This document shows, piece by piece, positions 1 through 5,122 of a stretch of DNA of 5,122 nt. The stretch is from Chlamydiota bacterium (GTDB lineage Bacteria > Auribacterota > UBA3054 > B51-G9): positions 1-5,122 of the forward strand of contig QMOL01000233.1 of the NCBI GenBank assembly GCA_003648225.1. Direction: 5' to 3'. The translations under genes were made by a program, and so were the position numbers. Positions within the stretch are counted from its first letter, which is position 1; each line of letters opens with the position of its first letter. The notes beneath the pieces were generated by a model, which saw only the letters and a list, made by a program, of their open reading frames with translations, was not told where the DNA came from and did no database searches.

Positions 1-1
1 G

Positions 2-652
2 ATTGTTGAAACACCCGGAATTGAAGAATGGAACAAACGGACTTATATTAATCAATTGATAAAATCGGCAGCAAAAGTTGATGACGATACAAAAGAAAAA
101 ATCGTCAAAAAAATTATTAAAAATATCAAAAAACAAAATGCAGGCAGTGTTAAAAACGAACTCAGACAGTCATCAAGGATTTATCAGGAAGCGGAAATGT
201 ATGATGAAGCAATCAGTAAAATCAAAAAAGCTAAATCACTCACAAAAAATAAAAACGAAATTAAAAGACTCGAAAATCAGCAGGCCGATTGTCTCGCTAA
301 AGCAGGGGAGTATGATGACGCGGTAAAAGTTTACAAAAAACTTCTTCAGGATGATTCCATGAAATGGGAAGACCGGCTTAATTACCAAAATAAAATCGCT
401 AAAACTTATAATGACGCGCATCGATCGGATGAAGCTAAAGATACAGCGGAAGATATCGTGAAAACTTGTAAAGAATTCCTGAGAGAACATGAGTACGGCG
501 GTAGAGCGATGAACGCGCGCTTCGCCCTCGCGGAAGCATACAAGAATTCCGGTGATAAAGAATCCGCGCGTGAAACACTGGAAAAAATTCAGAAGAAATA
601 TAAACATACTTCTTACGCGAAACAGGCGGAAAAGAAATTGAAAGATATGTAA
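2..652 (+). CDS. Gene A: C-terminal part of a large TPR-repeat protein (5' end outside window)
   Basis: The frame is open from the first complete codon at position 2 and ends at TAA 650-652, giving 216 visible residues. A TTG at 56 could be read as a start, but the frame is open upstream and the upstream residues match gene B, so this is a 3' fragment and not a small gene. The visible part is Lys/Glu-rich and helical. TPR-like helix pairs lie near fragment residues 55-80, 92-118 (core AKAGEYDDAVKVYKKLL), 130-160 and 170-210 (core ALAEAYKNSGDKESARETL). The last repeat looks like the C-terminal repeats of YbgF/BamD-type periplasmic TPR proteins, which is a fold resemblance only. The stop lies 18 bases before gene B with no terminator between, so the two are probably co-transcribed. 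By homology to gene B, its missing N-terminus probably carries a lipoprotein signal; this is inferred. TPR assignment is firm; specific function is unknown. Confidence 0.85.
   Translation: MVETPGIEEWNKRTYINQLIKSAAKVDDDTKEKIVKKIIKNIKKQNAGSVKNELRQSSRIYQEAEMYDEAISKIKKAKSLTKNKNEIKRLENQQADCLAKAGEYDDAVKVYKKLLQDDSMKWEDRLNYQNKIAKTYNDAHRSDEAKDTAEDIVKTCKEFLREHEYGGRAMNARFALAEAYKNSGDKESARETLEKIQKKYKHTSYAKQAEKKLKDM
5..373 (+). repeat. Long direct repeat, copy 1 (in gene A)
   Basis: Read by eye, this segment aligns with 4760-5122, with one 6-base (two-codon) insertion here near position 83-88. Over bases 5-196 there are 42 mismatches in 186 aligned positions, about 77% identity. Over 197-373 there are 6 mismatches in 177, about 97%, including exact runs of 56 bases (215-270) and 71 bases (287-357). 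Both copies are in the same reading frame of their genes. The right limit is set by the window edge on the other copy, so the true repeat extends further. Confidence 0.95.
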
Positions 653-670
653 ATAAAGAAAACTTGTCCA
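653..670 (+). promoter_or_regulatory. 18-base gene A-gene B junction with a weak ribosome-binding site
   Basis: Only 18 bases separate the stop of gene A from the ATG of gene B. The only purine run is AAAGAAAA at 655-662, about 8 bases before the ATG; it has no GGAGG-like core. No inverted repeat or T-run is present, so there is no terminator, and there is little room for a promoter. Translation of B is likely coupled to A, or depends on an A-rich, non-Shine-Dalgarno start. The gap is a multiple of three, so both genes use the same reading frame. Confidence 0.5.
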
Positions 671-718
671 ATGAAAAAATATATTATACTTATCATTGTG
701 TTGATTCTTGCCGCGTGT
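671..718 (+). other. Lipoprotein signal peptide (SPII) of gene B, including the lipidated Cys
   Basis: The segment encodes two lysines after the initiator Met, a hydrophobic run of Ile/Leu/Val, then Leu13-Ala14-Ala15-Cys16. This is a textbook lipobox, so cleavage by signal peptidase II before Cys16 and lipid attachment to it are expected. The next residues are Ser-Pro-Lys-Glu-Asp, followed by a polar linker. The signal fixes the start codon of gene B and shows that it is a separate product, not a continuation of gene A. Confidence 0.93.
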
Positions 719-3700
719 TCACCTAAAGAAGATCGTGATGTTAAATCGACTTCACAAGACATCAAGCAAAAATCTGCATCTGTTTCTGGAAAATTAAAAA
801 TTCCTGTTTCAAAAAAATCTTCCGCGCAAAAACATGAGTTTATCAGTCTTAACGGTAAATGGACAAATATTGTTTTAAGCACTGAACATGACAAATTCTT
901 TAGGGAAGATAAACGCTCTTTGGAAGAATTAATTCAAGCAACTGAAACTTCTCCCGATAATCCCGATGCCTGGTTCGCTCTCGGGAAAAAATACTGGAAT
1001 GGTTATCAGGAAGTAAGTAACGCTGCAGCTTGTTATGAAAAAGCAATCGCTCTCCAACCGGATGCATTATCGCCACGGCTATGTTACGCGGAAATTTTTG
1101 CCACGCAGTTGGATATTGCCGGAGCGAAGAAAGCGTTTAGAGAAGCCGCCAAATACGCGAAAACAGATAAGGAAAAAGATCTTTGGGTAAATTATGTCGG
1201 TATTTATGCTACAAAATATAAAAATAAAGGATTCGATCCGTCGTGGGTGATGGATCTTTTAAAAGAAAGTGTTCCGGACAATCCTTATGCGTGTAAAAAT
1301 CTGGCATTGCTTTATACTCGCTTGAATTTGGATAACGAAGCGAAAAAATGGGCTGTGAAAGGAATGAATTCAACAACAAATGTCGATATTCAAATGATGT
1401 TGATGCAGACTTTAACATACTTAAGTGATTCTACTGATAAAGAATATAATGAACTGCTCGAAAAATCATCAATTCCACTTTTTACAAAAACAGTTTTAAA
1501 AATGCAGTCGATCAGTTATATTGAAATGGCTAACAAAGTTCCGTCATTATCTATGACTGCGTTGAAATTAGCCAAAAATATGGATGAAAGATATCAAGCT
1601 CTTGTGCCACTTATGAATATTTATGTTGACAATGAAGATGCAGATAAATTAAAAAGATCTATAGATAAAATACTTGCTGATGAAAAACCAACGGATAAAG
1701 TTTCTAAAGGTATTATCAAATGTCTGCAAAGATTAGGAGACACAAATTCAACCGCTGAATTTATTTGTTCAATTCTTGCTTCTGAAACAAATGAAGAAAA
1801 AGTAATATCGCTAACTTTAACACTTGTAACTCTAAGTGAAGATATTAATGAACAAAAAATAAATGTACTTATTGATAGATTTCCAAGTAATGGATATATG
1901 TACGCCAAACTCGCGGATATTTTTAAACGAAATGAGTGGTATGATAAGGAAATATTATACAGAAGAAAAGCGCTTGAATTCCTCACACGTGATTATGAGA
2001 AAAATGCTCAGGCGGCACAATTGATTGACAGATACACAAAATTCGATGAACTTGATAATGCGGAAAAAATACTTGCTGAATTCGCAAATGTATTAAGCAA
2101 TGACGCAAATTACACAATTGAAATGTCAAAAGTTTACATTGCTAAAGGTCGGACAAACGACGCTTTTGAACTGCTGATGACAAATTGCGGGAAAATGTCG
2201 CACGAACTTGATCGAGAAATAATTATAAAAAAATTACTCACTTTCAACTGGCCCGAAAAAAATCAACATTTACGCGCGGCAGATACAGCAGAAGAACTGG
2301 TTGAAAAACTATCTCTCGATATCAGATATTCACGTAGGGAAAGTATTTATAAATTGTTGATTAAATCATACATCTTTCTTAATGAGCCGGATAAAGCGCT
2401 TGCAATATGTAAGAAATTGTTTGCGCAAGGCGGCAGAGTTAATCAATTCCCCACGGTATGTAATTTAATAAATGATCCCGAAAAAATTGGAACTTTTATC
2501 CGGGAAATGCTTTCAACCGGGAATACTCAATCGGTTTTTTATTCTTCGGCAGCGGCGGCTTGTGAAAAAGCTTTACTGCCGGAACTTGCATTGAAACTTT
2601 ATGTTAAAGCGTGGAAGAATTCATCTGAACAATGGTATCGGGCACGTTACGCTGCAAATGCGATAAGGTTAGCCGATGAATTGAAAAAATATTCTTTGCG
2701 GGATGAAATAATTAATGATGTAATTGAGAAGTACAAAAATGGTAAACTTCCGTATCATTCGTTGTGGAATTTATCAGATGCAATGCGGGGATTGAATCTT
2801 GATGAAAAATTTAAGGAGATTTTCAAACTTTTAATTGAAAATTCAAAAGGTAGTAAACGATCATCTGCCATTACAATGCTTTACGAGAATTATAAAAGAA
2901 ATAATAATGAACAGGGAATTCGTGATTTGGTCAACACTTATTTTGTGGGGAAAGAACTTAATATTAATGAATCTTCAACTTTAATAGATATTTATTTTAC
3001 ATTGGGTGAGCAGAATAAATTAAAGCCGGTTATGAAAAGTTTTGGACTACGACTTACTAATAGTGCGTTAATTACTATACATGGAATGCTGTTTATTGAT
3101 AGAATGATTGATTTGGGTGAAGAGGAAAAAGCGTTTGCGCTTGCTAAAAAATGGATTAATAATCCCGATATTTCCCCGAACACCAAACCTGAATTACTTC
3201 GATTTCTCAGTCAGTATGGAAATAAGAATGAAGTGATAAACCTTGCCGGGGAGATGTATGCCAAAGCGTCTGAAGGATATCTGAAGAAGAATGTTTTTCG
3301 CCTGTTAATGAATATGTATGCTGATTCAGGAAATATTAATAAATATAAAGAAATGAGCGAAAAAATCATCAATGATCCTAATGTTTCAAGATGGAGTCTG
3401 GATAGAATAGCCAGGCAATACAAAAAAATGAATCTTGATGATGATGCATTAATGGTTTATGACAGAATGCTTGATAAACTTGACGAAAATGATCCACAGA
3501 GATTTAACCTTTTAAATAGACAGGCAGAACTGTATATTAAAATGGGAGATGCTAAATCCGCAATCGAATGCGCTGTCCAGTCGGCTGCCGCGCGACCGGA
3601 TGACCCGGGCATTAATTCGCTGCTTGCCTCCGCGTACAGAGCCGACGGTCAAAATAAAAAAGCGCTTGAAGTATATTGTAAAGGAATTAAAAAGTCGGGA

Positions 3701-5122
3701 AATACCGGCTGGCAAAAAAAATGTTGTGATCAGCTTGCTGAGCTTATCCGGACGACTGATATAGATTTTGACATTTCATCTCTTGCGACTTCTTTATTGG
3801 ATAAAAATCGAACTGTTCAGACTTTATTGACAGCAGCTAATCTTTATTCGGTAAGTGATGATATAAACGCCGCTGAAAGACTGATTAGTGAAGCGCTTGG
3901 CAAGACAACTATTGATTCACAAAAAGAGAAAGTATATGTTCAATGGATTCAAATAATAAATAAAAACGGCGACGAGAAATTGCTCGATAAAACTATGCGG
4001 GATTATCTGGAAGTAGCAAGTGATGACAGGAAAGCAGGCGTGGCAGGACAAATATTCGATTTGACGATGAAAGCGGGCGATTATGAAAAAGCGATAATCG
4101 ATGGTAAATATGTGCTTGATACAATTAAATCTAAACGGGTGAACCCCTTGTATGCAATGAGAATTCAAAAAAAACTCGCACAGGCTTATATGGAAACCGG
4201 CGATACTGAAAACGCGTGGAAAGCTATTAACCAAATGGTGGAATCTTCAAAACAAGATATTTATGCCCGAACGGATTGGAATACTTTTATGAAATACGCG
4301 CGTGAACTTGGAAAAACTGAAGAAGCGACAAAGATTCTTGAAAAAGATTATGAAAATTGTGTTCCAAAAAAGAAAAGTGATATGATGATTAATCTTCTTA
4401 ATGCATATAAAGATTCTAATAGAGAGGATGATATTAAGAAACTTGTATCCGAAGCGGATAAATTCCTGGAAAATTGCGGTAACCATGAAAAAAATACCCT
4501 CGTTAAGTTTTATGAAGTGGCGGGACAACCTGAAAAATCAATGGAAATCTTGAAAAACTTTTGCAAAACTGAAGACCGCGGAATGAGAAAATATGCCGTC
4601 GATAAACTCTATAAATTGTACAAACAAAATAATCAACTCAATGAAGCGCTCGAATGGGCAAAAAAACAACCCGAAAGCACTGAAGTTAACGGGATGATTG
4701 CGGAAACTTACAGGGAACAGGGGGATTATGAAAAAGCGACAAAATTATATCAAAAACTTGTTGAAACACCCGGGATTGATCGATATAGCAAACAGACTTA
4801 TATTCAACAGCTAATCAAATCGGCATCAAAAACTGATGATAAAGAAAAAGTAGTTAATAAAATAATTAAAAATATTAAAAAAGAAAACGCCGGGAGCGTT
4901 AAAAATGAACTTAGACAGTCAATTCAAATTTATCAAACCGCTGAAATGTATGATGAAGCAGTTAGTAAAATCAAAAAAGCTAAATCACTCACAAAAAATA
5001 AAAACGAAATTAAAAGACTTGATAATCAGCAGGCTGATTGTCTCGCTAAAGCAGGGGAGTATGATGACGCGGTAAAAGTTTACAAAAAACTTCTTCAGGA
5101 TGATTCTATGAAATGGGAAGAC
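671..5122 (+). CDS. Gene B: very large TPR-repeat lipoprotein (3' end outside window)
   Basis: One uninterrupted frame of 1484 codons runs from ATG 671 to the window edge without a stop. ATG 671 is the only sensible start: it follows gene A's stop closely and opens a lipoprotein signal, MKKYIILIIVLILAAC, with lipobox LAAC at residues 13-16. Residues 17-55 form a Ser/Lys-rich linker. Canonical TPR units appear at about 98-131 (AWFALGKKYW, then YEKAIALQPD), 132-165, 958-1010 (LLASAYRADGQNKKALEVY), 1135-1190 (AGDYEKA, METGDTENAWKA), 1342-1367 (YREQGDYEKATKLYQKL) and 1461-1484. The middle is helical with repeat-like Ala/Leu/Tyr spacing but weaker consensus. No enzyme motif was recognised. The protein should be lipid-anchored, with the repeat solenoid on the outer side of the inner membrane or at the outer membrane; Ser at +2 fits outer-membrane sorting by enterobacterial rules, which may not apply here. 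TPR solenoids usually bind other proteins, so a scaffold role is inferred. It is a paralogue of gene A and about 1576 residues if it keeps the same tail. Function remains unknown. Confidence 0.93.
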   Translation, partial: MKKYIILIIVLILAACSPKEDRDVKSTSQDIKQKSASVSGKLKIPVSKKSSAQKHEFISLNGKWTNIVLSTEHDKFFREDKRSLEELIQATETSPDNPDAWFALGKKYWNGYQEVSNAAACYEKAIALQPDALSPRLCYAEIFATQLDIAGAKKAFREAAKYAKTDKEKDLWVNYVGIYATKYKNKGFDPSWVMDLLKESVPDNPYACKNLALLYTRLNLDNEAKKWAVKGMNSTTNVDIQMMLMQTLTYLSDSTDKEYNELLEKSSIPLFTKTVLKMQSISYIEMANKVPSLSMTALKLAKNMDERYQALVPLMNIYVDNEDADKLKRSIDKILADEKPTDKVSKGIIKCLQRLGDTNSTAEFICSILASETNEEKVISLTLTLVTLSEDINEQKINVLIDRFPSNGYMYAKLADIFKRNEWYDKEILYRRKALEFLTRDYEKNAQAAQLIDRYTKFDELDNAEKILAEFANVLSNDANYTIEMSKVYIAKGRTNDAFELLMTNCGKMSHELDREIIIKKLLTFNWPEKNQHLRAADTAEELVEKLSLDIRYSRRESIYKLLIKSYIFLNEPDKALAICKKLFAQGGRVNQFPTVCNLINDPEKIGTFIREMLSTGNTQSVFYSSAAAACEKALLPELALKLYVKAWKNSSEQWYRARYAANAIRLADELKKYSLRDEIINDVIEKYKNGKLPYHSLWNLSDAMRGLNLDEKFKEIFKLLIENSKGSKRSSAITMLYENYKRNNNEQGIRDLVNTYFVGKELNINESSTLIDIYFTLGEQNKLKPVMKSFGLRLTNSALITIHGMLFIDRMIDLGEEEKAFALAKKWINNPDISPNTKPELLRFLSQYGNKNEVINLAGEMYAKASEGYLKKNVFRLLMNMYADSGNINKYKEMSEKIINDPNVSRWSLDRIARQYKKMNLDDDALMVYDRMLDKLDENDPQRFNLLNRQAELYIKMGDAKSAIECAVQSAAARPDDPGINSLLASAYRADGQNKKALEVYCKGIKKSGNTGWQKKCCDQLAELIRTTDIDFDISSLATSLLDKNRTVQTLLTAANLYSVSDDINAAERLISEALGKTTIDSQKEKVYVQWIQIINKNGDEKLLDKTMRDYLEVASDDRKAGVAGQIFDLTMKAGDYEKAIIDGKYVLDTIKSKRVNPLYAMRIQKKLAQAYMETGDTENAWKAINQMVESSKQDIYARTDWNTFMKYARELGKTEEATKILEKDYENCVPKKKSDMMINLLNAYKDSNREDDIKKLVSEADKFLENCGNHEKNTLVKFYEVAGQPEKSMEILKNFCKTEDRGMRKYAVDKLYKLYKQNNQLNEALEWAKKQPESTEVNGMIAETYREQGDYEKATKLYQKLVETPGIDRYSKQTYIQQLIKSASKTDDKEKVVNKIIKNIKKENAGSVKNELRQSIQIYQTAEMYDEAVSKIKKAKSLTKNKNEIKRLDNQQADCLAKAGEYDDAVKVYKKLLQDDSMKWED
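4760..5122 (+). repeat. Long direct repeat, copy 2 (in gene B, cut by window end)
   Basis: This is the partner of 5-373, at an offset of 4755 bases before the indel and 4749 after it. The encoded protein matches gene A at 48 of 62 residues in the first part and 57 of 59 in the second, from Met at 4946 onward. The repeat is coding on both sides and has no transposase, terminal inverted repeats or target duplication, so it reflects duplication of the gene and not a mobile element. Confidence 0.95.

Noticed and set aside
56..652. A self-contained 198-residue gene starting at TTG 56
   Set aside because: The frame is open to the window edge and the residues before the TTG match the same position in gene B, so it is the end of a longer gene.
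653..670. A terminator or an independent promoter between genes A and B
   Set aside because: The 18 bases have no stem-loop or T-run and are too short for a full promoter, although a promoter inside the end of gene A cannot be excluded.
236..894. Overlapping minus-strand frames (236-607, 435-671, 613-894) that might include membrane proteins
   Set aside because: Their hydrophobic look is the complement of A-rich codons of genes A and B; no start context or domain supports them.
3549..3764. A 71-residue + strand frame overlapping gene B
   Set aside because: It lies in another frame inside gene B in the GC-rich patch, where stops are rare, and has no recognisable domain. It matters only as the -1 frame after the A8 run.
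3917..4528. Two minus-strand frames (3917-4234 and 4247-4528), rich in Phe/Ile
   Set aside because: They are antisense to Lys/Glu/Asn-rich coding sequence, which produces Phe/Ile/Leu-rich shadows. Gene B is intact and clearly coding across both.
5..5122. The long direct repeats as ends of a composite transposon or integrated element
   Set aside because: The repeats are coding, in frame and homologous as proteins, and contain no transposase, integrase or inverted ends. Gene duplication explains them.

Overview
The window is almost entirely coding on the + strand. It holds the end of one large TPR (tetratricopeptide) protein gene, called gene A here (window start to 652). An 18-base gap follows, then a very long open frame, gene B, that starts with a lipoprotein signal peptide at 671 and is still open at the last base (1484 codons, no stop). 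No RNA gene, CRISPR array, transposase, phage gene or terminator was seen, and no stretch over 300 bases lacks a gene.

The two genes are tandem paralogues. The segment at 5-373 in gene A reappears at 4760-5122 in gene B, so the repeat period is about 4.75 kb and nearly the whole window is one period. If gene B keeps the tail seen in gene A (92 more codons), it would end near 5401 outside the window and be about 1576 residues long. Identity between the copies is uneven: about 77% over the first 186 aligned bases, then about 97% over the next 177. The change affects silent sites too, so recent gene conversion or recombination between the copies is more likely than protein-level constraint alone.

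The predicted gene B product is an exported lipid-anchored protein: N-terminal helix, lipobox ending at Cys16, a Ser/Lys-rich linker, then more than 1400 residues that appear to be almost all helical TPR-like repeats. No catalytic motif was recognised. A scaffold or protein-binding role at the cell envelope is an inference from architecture only.

The organism is probably a bacterium. The DNA is AT-rich overall with short GC-rich patches, the ribosome site before gene B is weak, all in-frame Trp codons are TGG, and no in-frame TGA is present. Many cysteines in an exported protein would suit an anaerobe. I cannot name a phylum from this sequence.
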